A stretch of DNA of 64,000 nt. It comes from JABCYV01 sp963729325. Its GTDB lineage: Bacteria; Acidobacteriota; Terriglobia; Terriglobales; Acidobacteriaceae. Under the pieces are notes generated by a model. That model was not told where the DNA came from, did no database searches, and saw nothing but the letters and a program-made list of their open reading frames with translations. Below are positions 35,435-44,319 of this stretch, in pieces (position 1 is the first letter of the stretch; every line of letters begins with the position of its first letter). A program made the position numbers and the translations under genes. The DNA is taken from positions 62,001-126,000 of the forward strand of contig CAVSNS010000022.1 in the NCBI GenBank assembly GCA_963729325.1, in the 5' to 3' direction.

Positions 35435-36238
35435 TCACAAATCACTCGACATTCGGGCAGGATGACACGGGCCGTTCGGTTCACTCCAAGTTAGGTACGA
35501 AACACCGCCTTTGCCTCGCTCTTTAACCAAACGCATATGTCTCTCAGCGATTCCAATCATTTCGTCCGGTGTCGCAGGGGGACTCTGGAACGTCACTGCA
35601 ACCATGCCGAACGTGATATTCCATCTATAGGTTTTTAGGGTAGCTTTCAGAGCCTCTCGAAGCTTTGACAGTACCACTCTCGTATTATCATCGCGCGTTT
35701 CAGGCAAGAGTAGCGCAAACTTGTCTCCCCCGAGCCGAGCAACGGAGTCCGCTTCGCGAAGCATGTGTTGCATGGTCCAGCCCATGACCTTCAAAACCAT
35801 ATCCCCGCTGTGGTGCCCAAGAGAATCGTTCACAGATTTGAAGTTATCGAGATCGAAAAAGACAAGCGTCAGCGGCAGCATGCACCTCTGCAGATGGACG
35901 CTTTCACGTTCGAGCACTTCCATAAACCCCCGCCGAATTAGTGCGCCTGTCAAAGGGTCTTCGCGTGCGAATCTCTTTGCACGCCCGTACAAGTCCAAAA
36001 GTGCTCTGAGCATCCCGTCCTTCTCTGTATTTGTCAGGGACCGCTCGTGACCATCAGTAAAGGCCTTCACGGAACCATCGGCACTCTGAATACAGGCGAC
36101 GGCCTGAGCAACGGTCTCGTGCTGGTGTCCGCAGAGGATCGTCAATTTCTCTTCAGACCAACAGGCGACATAATGAGTCTTTGACCTGTGTCCAACTTTG
36201 GTCGAATCCGTTCGTGCTTCGTTTGTCTCGCGGATCAC
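35435..36238 (-). CDS. GGDEF-domain protein with GGDKF signature
   Basis: The 267-residue protein has an N-terminal helical sensor-like segment with His/Cys (LTILCGHQHETVAQAVACIQ) and a GGDEF fold (DPLTGALIRRGFMEVLERES, LVFFDLDNFKSVNDSLGHHS, DSVARLGGDKFALLLPET). The catalytic Glu of GG(D/E)EF is replaced by Lys (GGDKF), so diguanylate cyclase activity is unlikely. Its start overlaps the stop of the sister gene by four bases (ATGA), and both are duplicates with the same layout. A role as a c-di-GMP-independent signalling or dimer partner is inference. Confidence 0.75.
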   Translation of the reverse strand: MIRETNEARTDSTKVGHRSKTHYVACWSEEKLTILCGHQHETVAQAVACIQSADGSVKAFTDGHERSLTNTEKDGMLRALLDLYGRAKRFAREDPLTGALIRRGFMEVLERESVHLQRCMLPLTLVFFDLDNFKSVNDSLGHHSGDMVLKVMGWTMQHMLREADSVARLGGDKFALLLPETRDDNTRVVLSKLREALKATLKTYRWNITFGMVAVTFQSPPATPDEMIGIAERHMRLVKERGKGGVSYLTWSEPNGPCHPARMSSDL

Positions 36239-37017
36239 GGCTTCATCTCTCCCGTTGAGAATTCCAGATCATCCCCGTCCAAAACCAAGTACGAAACGCG
36301 ATTCTTGCCTGCCCTTTTTACCGACAGCATAACTCTATCGGTCACATCAATCATGTACTCTGCATGCAGCGGATTCCTGAATGTCACGACGCCAATGCTA
36401 ATGGTAATTTTCCAACCATTCGCTTTCATCTCAGACTTCAGAGCTGCTCGCAGCTTTTCCATTACCACTTTGACGTTTTCACAATTGGTCTCGGGTAAGA
36501 GCAGAGCATACTCGTCCCCATGCAGACGAGCCACGGAATCCATATCGCGAAGAGTGGTTTTCATTGCTCGCGCTACGACTCTGAGAACTTTATTCCCAGT
36601 GCTGTGGCCAAGAGTATCGTTCACCTTTTTGAAACCGTCCAGATCGAGATATGCAACACTCAGGGGACGCCTGAACCTGCGCGAGCGTTTGCTCTCATAC
36701 GTCAGAACTTCGATGAACGCACGCCTATTCAATTCGCCTGTGATGTCATCTCGGCATGCAAATTCCTTCTCCTCTAGGTATAACTCCAATAGTGCTCTGA
36801 AGAGAAGAGAGTGCTCTTCAGCCGTGAGCAAACGTTCTCGACCGTCAGTAAACGCTTTAACCGTATCGTCAATACTTCGAATGCAGGAAGCTACTGCCTC
36901 GCGAATTGTTTGGTGCCGGTGCCAACAGGGAATTAAGCAATTATCTTGGAACGAAAAGGCGACGTAATGGGTCGTTGATTGATCTTGTCCGTCCGGAAAG
37001 GCGTGTGCTCGGATCAC
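36235..37017 (-). CDS. GGDEF-domain protein with HGDEY signature
   Basis: The 260-residue protein is the upstream partner of the GGDKF protein. It has the same N-terminal layout (NCLIPCWHRHQTIREAVASC) and a GGDEF fold (DDITGELNRRAFIEVLTYES, VAYLDLDGFKKVNDTLGHST, DSVARLHGDEYALLLPETNC). The signature is HGDEY: the acidic pair is kept but the first Gly is His. Activity is possible but uncertain. Tandem duplication with overlap suggests the two proteins work together, maybe as a heterodimer. Confidence 0.8.
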   Translation of the reverse strand: MIRAHAFPDGQDQSTTHYVAFSFQDNCLIPCWHRHQTIREAVASCIRSIDDTVKAFTDGRERLLTAEEHSLLFRALLELYLEEKEFACRDDITGELNRRAFIEVLTYESKRSRRFRRPLSVAYLDLDGFKKVNDTLGHSTGNKVLRVVARAMKTTLRDMDSVARLHGDEYALLLPETNCENVKVVMEKLRAALKSEMKANGWKITISIGVVTFRNPLHAEYMIDVTDRVMLSVKRAGKNRVSYLVLDGDDLEFSTGEMKP

Positions 37018-37458
37018 GGTGTTTTCTCGTTTGTTTGGCGTTTGGCCCTGTGGAGACGGTGAAAACTGGGTGATTCACCGATTTTCGTCCCCGTTTTTCG
37101 GAACGTGTGCCCAGAGTACCTACTAAGAACCATGTCGATCAAATGTCCGTGGGACATGTACTCTGGTAATGAACTGGAAGGAAGGGAGGCAAAGGAGAGA
37201 TTCGGCGATTACGACGATGAGGGAGATGAGGACGATAACTAGCTTGATCGGCTGGAGAACCAAGAACCGCCGCTTGGGAACGTAGGACGCTCGCCCTTAA
37301 CAGGCTTTTTCACGCATGTGCAACACAATCTGGTTAGCAGCGGGGGAATCAGCGTTCGGTTTTGATGTAGCTTAGATCCTGATCGCGTCTGCCGGTGTTA
37401 GGGGTCAGAAAATCGGACAGTTCGACTACCTCGTCGGGAGAAAGCGAACGGAGTAAAA
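37018..37458. other. Intergenic region with nested inverted repeats
   Basis: About 440 bases without a gene. CCAGAGTAC (37111-37119) recurs inverted at 37158-37166, and inside it ATGTCC (37143-37148) pairs with GGACAT (37152-37157). It separates the leftward GGDEF pair from the rightward redoxin gene and may hold control sites for either. Confidence 0.35.
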
Positions 37459-38526
37459 ATGAAAGCGGGAATTGCGCTTCTTTGTTTGGTGGCTTTGCTT
37501 CTCGCGAGTGTGCAAGCAAAGGTTGTAGCTCACGACGGTTCTGCTGCGCCAATCGGCCTGAATATCGGCCAGCCAGCGCCCGCATTTACCCTGGCGGATC
37601 AGTTCGGTCATGAACAATCCACCTCCGCACTCAAGGGTTCGAAGGGTACGATACTTCTCTTTTTTCGCTCAGCCGACTGGTGACCGTTTTGCAAAGCGCA
37701 GCTCGTGCAGCTGCAAACCGCAAGGGCAAGATTCAACGACCAAGGCATCAAACTGGCTGCGATCAGTTATGACAGCCCAGCAATCCTCAGAGATTTCGCC
37801 AAGCGTCATCACATCGAATTTCCGCTGTTGGCCGATCCGGATTCCAACGTCATCCGCAGCTTTCACGTGCTGAATGCAGAAGCGAAGGGGATGACCAAGG
37901 GCATGGCACACCCTGGGTTCTTCTACATTGATGAAAGCGGCGTCATCCGCGAGAAATACTTCGAAGCCAAATACACGGACCGCTTTACAGCCAACAATAT
38001 TATTGGAAAGCTTTTCCCTGAACTGACCCAGGAAGTAAGTGAGAGCGTCGAAGCGCCGCATCTTCAACTAACTCTTTCCCAATCCGACCGCACCGTCGTT
38101 GCGGGAAACCGCGTCGCCCTGATTGCAGAGATTACGCTGCCGCCTAATGTCCACGTGTACGCGCCAGAGGTCAAGGGCTACCGCCCGATTCAGCTTGTGT
38201 TGCACAAGTCCAGGGAAATCGAACCGGCAGCTGCCAATTACCCGAGCTCCAAGATGCTTTACTTTGAAGCAACCAACGAGCAAGTGCCGGTCTTCGAAGG
38301 AAAGTTTCGGATCGTGCAGGATGTCACGATAGCTTTCTCGAAGGCCGGAGATGGCATCCGCGCAGTGCTCTCATCGAAGAAAACGGTTTCAATTGCAGGA
38401 GAGCTGCAGTATCAGGCTTGCACAGATAAGGTTTGCTATCCGCCTGCGTCGGTCCCCTTAAAATGGCAGATAAACGTTCAACCGCTCGACCTGCACCGAG
38501 CTCCCGGAGAAATACGGCACCGGTAA
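37459..38526 (+). CDS. Probable selenoprotein: AhpC/TlpA-like redoxin fused to a DsbD-alpha-like domain
   Basis: One continuous frame of 355 codons contains a single in-frame TGA (37681-37683). The N-terminus is a signal peptide (AGIALLCLVALLLASVQA). The redoxin domain begins GLNIGQPAPAFTLADQFGHE, and the active site reads SADW-U-PFCKAQL, where U is the TGA and aligns with the peroxidatic/thioredoxin Cys of W-C-x2-C. The fold goes on with GIKLAAISYDSPAILRDFAK and GFFYIDESGVIREKY. From about residue 205 follows a DsbD-alpha-like beta domain that ends QYQACTDKVCYPPASVPLKW (redox Cys pair). A hairpin with SECIS geometry follows the TGA. Periplasmic thiol/selenol reductase or peroxidase is the inferred role. 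Confidence 0.75.
37681..37720 (+). promoter_or_regulatory. Candidate bacterial SECIS element
   Basis: Directly behind the in-frame TGA (37681-37683) the sequence 37685-37693 pairs with 37712-37720 (eight of nine pairs). An upper stem (37696-37700 with 37706-37711, one bulged base) closes a five-base loop GCTCG at 37701-37705. The loop begins 17 bases after the UGA and has G as first base, within the geometry known for bacterial SECIS elements. Whether SelB recognises it is untested. Confidence 0.6.
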
Positions 38527-38571
38527 GTGCGGTTGACACATCGTCCGCGCATTTCAGGTTTTGATCTTGGG

Positions 38572-39474
38572 CTACGGCTTGTCTTCGGGAGGGATAGGAA
38601 GCTTTTCTTCGATCTGCTGAATTTTCTGCTGAACTTTCTTTGGAGCATGTTTCCGGAAAAGACGCTTCATATCCGGCGTGAATTCACGTAGAAGGTTCCC
38701 AACTGCATCCGAGCTCAGGGCGCCACCAAATCGATTCATGGTATTCCCGAAAGTCCGGTCTTCGCTTGGGTAGTAAGCATTTTGCAGCGAACTGGTGAAT
38801 AAAGCGCCAAGGAGCTCGGATGTGTTGAATGTGTTCTCGCCATCGTCATTCTTGGTGACCACCACTCGGGTTGCGGCGTACCACGCTCGAAAAATAAGCC
38901 TTCTCTTGCGCGAAGGAAAATAGCGAGGGTCCTGATGCAGGATGGTGGACAGAGCAAAAGTCTGGATGAATCGTCGCGATTCCGTATCTGCCAGAGTCGC
39001 GCCAAATCGTTTTCCCCATCCCTCCATACCGCCGCCATAGCGGGGCCACTGCCCCTGGGCTTGGTCCAGAGTCGCCTGAAAAGCCGCTGACAGGAATGTA
39101 TAGGGCGAGTATGTGGTTCTGAGAAAGAGGTTGAACTTGCATCGAGCGGATAAGGGCGTATAGGGCAAGGGTGCGTTGGTTGTGACGACGTTTTTGGCGT
39201 CCGATGGAGGTGGGAGAAATGTATCCGGCGCTCGTAAGCGGCAGGGGTTGATCGCTGTTCTATCCGACGGTCCTTGGATCGAGGTTGATGGGTTGTCAGC
39301 AGATCCTTCGTGTGCGGTAGGCAAAGAAGCTGGCATAGTTTGTGATTGCTCGGATGGCGCCTGCCCGCGGGTGAAACACGGCATCATCACAATCAAACTC
39401 ACTATGAGCAAGACCCGACTTGCGCTCCGCAGCGTACTAAAGCGAGCCGATTGAATGGACGCACGGATCGTCAT
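38572..39474 (-). CDS. Exported protein of unknown function
   Basis: With the ATG at 39474 (a GTG at 39486 is possible) the protein has about 300 residues. It has a signal peptide (ASRVLLIVSLIVMMPCFTRG), a low-complexity linker, and a conserved-looking domain with many aromatic residues (FNLFLRTTYSPYTFLSAAFQ, GGGMEGWGKRFGATLADTES, FALSTILHQDPRYFPSRKRR, ELLGALFTSSLQNAYYPSED). The C-terminus is a basic helix. Proteins of this kind are found repeatedly in Acidobacteria; no function is known to me. It faces the selenoprotein gene tail to tail. Confidence 0.6.
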   Translation of the reverse strand: MTIRASIQSARFSTLRSASRVLLIVSLIVMMPCFTRGQAPSEQSQTMPASLPTAHEGSADNPSTSIQGPSDRTAINPCRLRAPDTFLPPPSDAKNVVTTNAPLPYTPLSARCKFNLFLRTTYSPYTFLSAAFQATLDQAQGQWPRYGGGMEGWGKRFGATLADTESRRFIQTFALSTILHQDPRYFPSRKRRLIFRAWYAATRVVVTKNDDGENTFNTSELLGALFTSSLQNAYYPSEDRTFGNTMNRFGGALSSDAVGNLLREFTPDMKRLFRKHAPKKVQQKIQQIEEKLPIPPEDKP

Positions 39475-39862
39475 CACTAATTCCACTGGAGGTCAAAGAG
39501 GGTAGCTGGCGGAGATTGCCATGGCGAACCTCGTCGCACGGGAGCGGAAATTCTTTTCGTACACCAGCACGGTCACAACAAATGACCCTCCGGATGCAAA
39601 GTGGCATCACTTAGATGTCCCTGTCCGTGCGCGCGGCCAAAGATATGTGAAGCAATCCCGCTGCCGTGGGCCGCGCACCTTGCCCAGGGCGTGGATCTGT
39701 CCTTGGCAAACAACCATGCTTTTGTCATCTGGTTGTCTCTCGATGCGATTGGTGGAAATTCTGTGCTCATACCCTGCCGCTTTAGCGGCACGAAGCGAGA
39801 TTTGGCCTGGGTTCAAGCGGGGAATTAAAGCGAGCAATGGAGCGACGTGAAGCGGGTATTTC
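39475..39862. other. Region without a supported gene
   Basis: Nearly 390 bases. Short frames on both strands have no ribosome site and do not resemble a family. It contains the promoter of the leftward exported protein. Confidence 0.35.
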
Positions 39863-40225
39863 TCAATCCTTTTGGTGGGATTGCTCCAGGGCTTCAATAC
39901 GCTCTTGCAAATCGGTCGTCTCGAATGCTTTCAAAAGCGCAGTTCCTACATAGGCCATGACGCTAGCGACCTTTGGTTCTAGTCGACCAGCGCGGATGCC
40001 GGCCATCGCTTCAGCGAGCAGATTCTTGACTTCCTTGGCCGTCTCGGGCGGGCGGACCGATCCCGGTTCAGAACGCGACACCTGCAAACGGTTCTTGCTT
40101 CCGCCGATGCGACCCAGTTCAGCAGCCCTCTTCGGGTCCGCGTGAAATGCGCATAGTCCTCTTTCTACAGGGCTCGCTTTGCAGGGCTTGCCTGCTTTCG
40201 TCTTCGCTCGGCAATGTTTGCTCAT
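39863..40225 (-). CDS. Small protein with Cys/His knuckle motif
   Basis: The ATG at 40225 has a strong ribosome site (GGAGGAG) and gives 120 residues. The start carries a Cys/His motif (SKHCRAKTKAGKPCKASPVE then RGLCAFHADPKRAAELGRIG) that fits a small zinc-binding knuckle. It is followed by a helical part (ETAKEVKNLLAEAMAGIRAG, ASVMAYVGTALLKAFE) and a coiled-coil end. It lies 17 bases downstream of the next gene and is surely co-transcribed with it. Family seen in many bacteria and phages; function unknown. Confidence 0.7.
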   Translation of the reverse strand: MSKHCRAKTKAGKPCKASPVERGLCAFHADPKRAAELGRIGGSKNRLQVSRSEPGSVRPPETAKEVKNLLAEAMAGIRAGRLEPKVASVMAYVGTALLKAFETTDLQERIEALEQSHQKD

Positions 40226-40242
40226 AACTCCTCCAGTATCGA

Positions 40243-40620
40243 TTACCAAATCGGGAGGATGGTCCCATCCTTCAGCCGCAATACCGTTTTTCCACCCGCC
40301 ACGATTTCTTCTGCGGGCCACAATTTCGGCGGAAAGCTGGCAAACCATGCTTTTCGGTACTGTTCACTGTGACGGCTCCAAAGGTGATTCCATAGCTTTT
40401 CTCGAAGCCATCGGGACACGTACACAAAGGTTCGTTGGGGCTTAAAGCGTTCGCCGTGCAGAGGGCACTTCACCTTGGAGGCGACACTTAGTTCGATCGG
40501 AAAGCCGACGAAAGGCTGTTCTTTTTCCGGAAAGCAAATGCAGTCAGATGGGAAGTTCGACCGTTCCTTGGTGGCCTGCTCGAGTCTCTCAATTCGTATC
40601 TCTAGGGTCTGTGCTCGCAT
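40243..40620 (-). CDS. Hypothetical protein, partner of the Cys/His knuckle protein
   Basis: From ATG 40620 (GAGGAAAAGAG upstream) the frame gives 125 residues. It begins with a coiled coil (RAQTLEIRIERLEQATKERS) and continues with a Cys-rich segment (DCICFPEKE, VKCPLHGERF), likely a metal site. A basic part (SRWLREKLWNHLWSRH) and RLKDGTILPIW at the end follow. It is upstream of, and nearly contiguous with, the knuckle protein gene. The pair is the last before the tRNA fragment that may mark the island edge. Confidence 0.55.
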   Translation of the reverse strand: MRAQTLEIRIERLEQATKERSNFPSDCICFPEKEQPFVGFPIELSVASKVKCPLHGERFKPQRTFVYVSRWLREKLWNHLWSRHSEQYRKAWFASFPPKLWPAEEIVAGGKTVLRLKDGTILPIW

Positions 40621-40827
40621 GCTCTTTTCCTCCGCTGACACGGGTGCCTAACATGTTGTGAGTCTGATCTTCCGCACGATAGTTCGATTCCGTCACGCTA
40701 CCTGAGTCGGGAGCGTTCACACTTCGTCAGCCTTTCGGTTGCGTCTGGGTTGCGGATTTTGCAGGACTTTACCGGGGTCTGCCGAGTTATGTTGTTGAAG
40801 TCCTTTAGAGTCAGTACCGGTTGGACG

Positions 40828-40873
40828 ACTCATAATCCGTAGGTCGTTGGTTCGAGTCCAACCGCCGCCACCA
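40828..40873 (+). tRNA. 3' fragment of tRNA-Met (CAT), probable attachment site
   Basis: GACTCATAATCC then AGGTCGTTGGTTCGAGTCCA and ACCGCCGCCACCA form the anticodon loop with CAT, variable loop, T-arm (GTTGG-TTCGAGT-CCAAC), acceptor 3' strand (CGCCGCC) and discriminator plus CCA. The matching 5' acceptor strand, D-arm and left half of the anticodon stem are not found upstream. Only the 3' part remains, as left by integration of a mobile element into a tRNA gene. Confidence 0.75.
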
Positions 40874-40878
40874 AAACT

Positions 40879-41055
40879 TCAGATTCCAGAGTGGCGCCCG
40901 CGGGTTAGATGGGTGGCGAACGTAATCACGAACAACAACAGGAAAATGAAAAAAAGCAGTTTCGCAATGCTCGCCGCGGCAATCGCAATGCCCGTGAAAC
41001 CCAACACAGCGGCAACAATCGCCACCAGCAAGAACATCAGCGCCCAGTAGAGCAT
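40879..41055 (-). CDS. DUF1328-family small membrane protein (YtjA-like)
   Basis: The 58-residue product has two membrane helices (YWALMFLLVAIVAAVLGFTG and IAAASIAKLLFFIFLLLFVI) with the family's central GFTGIAIAAASIAK stretch. An excellent ribosome site (GGAGGGAG) precedes the ATG at 41055. The stop lies five bases from the tRNA fragment. The family is widespread and its function is unknown. It is too short to be picked by usual length limits. Confidence 0.85.
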   Translation of the reverse strand: MLYWALMFLLVAIVAAVLGFTGIAIAAASIAKLLFFIFLLLFVITFATHLTRGRHSGI

Positions 41056-41606
41056 ACTCCCTCCTTCTCGAGTCAGCGGTTCGTCTGTAATTCTCTAGCT
41101 CCGAAAAGCATAGTCTGGGAGCGATCTTCCAGCGATCCAGTTGACCCAGTAGCCCGGGACTTGATTTCGCGTAGCGGCTACCCGTTGCCCTGACGGAAAG
41201 GTGCGAAGCAGGAGCCGACTCGATAAATCGGGCCAGCTCCTGCTTGCAAGGCGGGATACTGAGGAGAATCTTCGTGGAGCTTAGTTCGGTACCCGTCGAG
41301 CGGCAATCCTGCCAAGCCTGTATTGTTCGCGCTGATTTCACGTAGTCCTTCTGGCTTACTTCGTTCATATCCGCCCCGCCTCTAAACGGCAAATTGTTGC
41401 ACTCAACCGAGCGTATCTTCACCGTTAAGCTGCGACTATCGTCCCGGTTAGTCATCAGCGGGCGCTGCAGCACGATACAGCAACATATCGAAATGCATAC
41501 AGCTTGTGCCGGATTCCCATTTGTGTCTCCCAGAACTACCTTCCTGACTGCGCGGGCGGCGAATAGTCGCTGGTCAGGAGCGTGAGTCGCTGCAAAGGAG
41601 ACGCCA
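41056..41606. other. Intergenic region between DUF1328 and the sigma factor
   Basis: About 550 bases with no convincing gene. A short leftward frame from 41368 has a weak ribosome site but resembles nothing. The region must contain the divergent promoters. Confidence 0.35.
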
Positions 41607-42317
41607 GTGAACGGTCACGGTAAGCCGAATCCTACGAATTTCGATGTCGTAAAGCGAGCTCAGCAAGGTGACGCAGACGCATTTGCGGCTTTGTTTCATG
41701 CTCACAAGGCGCGAATTTACTCCTTGTGTTTGCGCATGACCAGCAATACTGCGGAGGCGGAGGACCTTACTCAAGACGCCTTTTTGCAGGTCTTCCGCAA
41801 GTTGCCAACATTTCGCGGTGACTCGGCGCTGTCCACGTGGCTGTACCGCATCGCGGTCAATACGGTGCTGATGCATTTCCGCAAAAAGACCCTACGCCAG
41901 TTTTCGTTAGACCAGCCTTACGAGCAGGAAGGCAAGCTGGTCCGTCGAGAATACGGAAGCAGGGACGGTCGTCTAGCCAGCTCTGTAGATCGCATCTCCC
42001 TAACCCAGGCAATCAAGGAACTCCCTGACGGATATAGGACAATTTTCCTGCTCCACGAGGTCGATGGCTACGAGCATCGGGAAATTGCTGAACTGCTCGA
42101 TTGCTCGGTCGGAAACTCGAAGTCGCAACTGCACAAAGCCAAGCTTCGGATTCGGGAGTTTCTTAATTCTACTCGTCAGGCTCGCCCTGGTGCGGCCGCT
42201 CGTTTGCGTCTGCGCACTCAACAGGTTGGGAATGTATCCGCCCCTGTGGCTAGCCATTCGGCATCGGCAAGGCAGCCAATAGGTCAAATCAGCCAATGGG
42301 CGACGACCGGCGCGTGA
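41607..42317 (+). CDS. RNA polymerase ECF-type sigma-70 factor
   Basis: The GTG start at 41607 has AAGGAG seven bases before it; 236 residues. Region 2 (ALFHAHKARIYSLCLRMTSN, EAEDLTQDAFLQVFRKLPTF, STWLYRIAVNTVLMHFRKKT) and region 4 (LTQAIKELPDGYRTIFLLHE, GYEHREIAELLDCSVGNSKS, QLHKAKLRIREFL) are complete, with a short linker typical of ECF sigma factors. The C-terminus is a basic tail of 45 residues without a membrane segment. No anti-sigma gene lies next to it. The SYLF gene follows 137 bases later. Confidence 0.9.
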   Translation: MNGHGKPNPTNFDVVKRAQQGDADAFAALFHAHKARIYSLCLRMTSNTAEAEDLTQDAFLQVFRKLPTFRGDSALSTWLYRIAVNTVLMHFRKKTLRQFSLDQPYEQEGKLVRREYGSRDGRLASSVDRISLTQAIKELPDGYRTIFLLHEVDGYEHREIAELLDCSVGNSKSQLHKAKLRIREFLNSTRQARPGAAARLRLRTQQVGNVSAPVASHSASARQPIGQISQWATTGA

Positions 42318-43132
42318 TGACATCCTAAGTGATATCCGTAGTTCGTCTAGGGCCTGCACTGGATGGCGGGGGTTTAGAAGCAAGACTATATTTCGCCCGG
42401 AAGAAGAGGACATTTTGGTGCTCACATTGGGCACGATAAAGAGAGAGGTACCAAATGAGGTCAACAACTAAGTCGGCAATGAAGTGCTTAGTGGCTCTTA
42501 GCGCTTTGGTGCTGTTTCTGGCAACCATGGGCTGGGCAGCAGGCGACAAAGACAGATCTGACATCGATAAACGCCTGGAAGCTTCCGGCAATGTAATCAA
42601 TGAAATCATGGGAACTCCAGACAAGGCGATTCCGGACAAGGTGATGAGGGATGCGAAGTGTCTCGCCGTCGTCCCCTCGATGATCAAGATTGCGGTCGGC
42701 TTCGGAGGGAACCACGGGAAAGGTGTTGCGACCTGCAGGACCGATCACGGCTGGAGCGCCCCCGCACCGATAACGGTTACAGGCGGCAGTTTTGGCTTAC
42801 AACTTGGCGGCCAGGCAGTTGATCTGGTGATGGTGGTCACCAACGACCAAGGAATGCAGCACCTGCTTTCTAGTAAGTTCAAGCTGGGAGCGGACGCTTC
42901 TGCAGCCGCGGGCCCGGTTGGCCGCGATACTGGCGCCGACACGGATTGGAAGATGAAGGCCGAGGTATTGACTTACTCTCGCGCCCGAGGCGTTTTCGCC
43001 GGAATCGACCTGAATGGGTCGGCAATTAGCCAGGACAAAGATGAAACCCGGGTCCTGTACGGGAAAATGGTCGACTTTGCCGACATCCTTAACGGCAAGA
43101 TTGCGCCTCCGGCCGAGAGTGCCCCATTTCTA

Positions 43133-44319
43133 GTACGTAGACCACATAGATAGTAATACATATAGATACTTGTTGGAACACCGTGTCCGAGCATATAGCT
43201 GGGACATGAAGGAGCGATCTGGGGTTCGGTTGTCCAAGCGGGAGCGACAGGAGTTGCAGCGCTTGTTGCAGAGCGGCTTACAGCCGGTGCGGACCGTGCT
43301 GCGAGCTTTGGCCCTACGGCAGCTGGCCGACGGACAACCCATCCGCCAAGTGGCGAAGAACGTGGGGTTGACCCCGAAGACGGTGTGGCTGACCAGCCAA
43401 CGTTATCGGCAAGGCGGCCTGGAGCGGGCTTTGTACGAGCGGCCACGGCCGGGGAAAGCGGTCTTGCTGGATGCGCAGCAGCGGCAGCGCATCGTAGCGC
43501 TGGTGTGTGGTCCACCGCCGGAGGGCCGTGCACGATGGACGGTGCGCCTGCTAAGCGAAGAAGTGGTGAAACGCAAACTGGTGCCGCGAGTGGGACGGGA
43601 AACGATTCGGGTCTTGCTGGAAAGCCACGACCTGAAGCCGTGGCGGGAAAAAAATGTGGTGCGTGGCGGAACTGGATGAGGAATATATCCGGCGGATGGA
43701 GGACATCTTGGCCGTATACGAAAAGCCGCTGAGTGAGCGGGAACCGGTGGTTTGTGTGGACGAGAAACCGGTGGTGCTCCACCAAGAAGTTCGTCCTTCC
43801 CAGGCCATGAGGCCCGGACAAGTAGCGCGGCGCGACGGCGAATACCAGCGTTGCGGCACCGCCAATGTGTTTAGCGGGGTGCAGCCGAAAGCAGGACGGT
43901 ACTTCCCCAAGGTGACGGCCCACCGCTCCTCGCCTGCGTTTGCCGACTACCTGCTGGAGGTCGCGATCCGTTATCCGGAAGCGGATACCATCCACTTGGT
44001 GCTGGACAATCTGAGTTCGCATACGCGCAAGGCGGTGGTGGAACGCTTTGGCGAGAAGGCCGGAGGCTGGCTGTGGGATCGGTTTACGGTGCACTACACC
44101 CCGAAGCACGGCAGTTGGCTGAACCAGGCCGAGATCGCGATCAGTCTATTTTCGCGGCAATGTCTGGGCCAGCGCCGGATCGCAGATCGAGCCTCTCTGC
44201 GGAGACAAACTCAGGCTTGGAGCCGTCGTATGAATCGTCATCGGGTTCCGATCCAATGGCAATTTACTCGCAAGAAGGCCCGAACCACATTTGACTACAC
44301 AATCACGCGGTCACGGTAC
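43133..44319 (+). mobile_element. IS630-family insertion sequence with TA duplication
   Basis: The element is 1187 bases long. It is flanked by TA on both sides (43131-43132 and 44320-44321), the target duplication of IS630/Tc1-mariner elements. The ends are imperfect inverted repeats: left GTACGTAGACCACATAGATA, right (inverted) GTACCGTGACCGCGTGATTG. The exact borders follow from the interrupted SYLF gene. Confidence 0.85.

Noticed and set aside
36188..36967. Rightward 259-codon frame over the GGDEF gene
   Set aside because: Ser/Arg/Phe-rich antisense shadow of a conserved GGDEF domain.
37459..37683. Reading the redoxin gene as two separate genes split by a nonsense mutation
   Set aside because: The TGA lies exactly at the catalytic Cys codon, the frame is otherwise intact and a SECIS-like hairpin follows; a random stop at this place is less likely. 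It stays as the null alternative.
40811..41473. Leftward open frame of 220 codons ending in a W-R-R-L-D-S-N-Q-R-P sequence
   Set aside because: The last part is the antisense of the tRNA-Met fragment (a well-known artefact), and the middle is antisense or frame-shadow of the DUF1328 gene.
42973..44109. Leftward 378-codon frame over the IS630 transposase
   Set aside because: Antisense shadow of the transposase in G/C-rich sequence, with Arg/Pro-rich composition.
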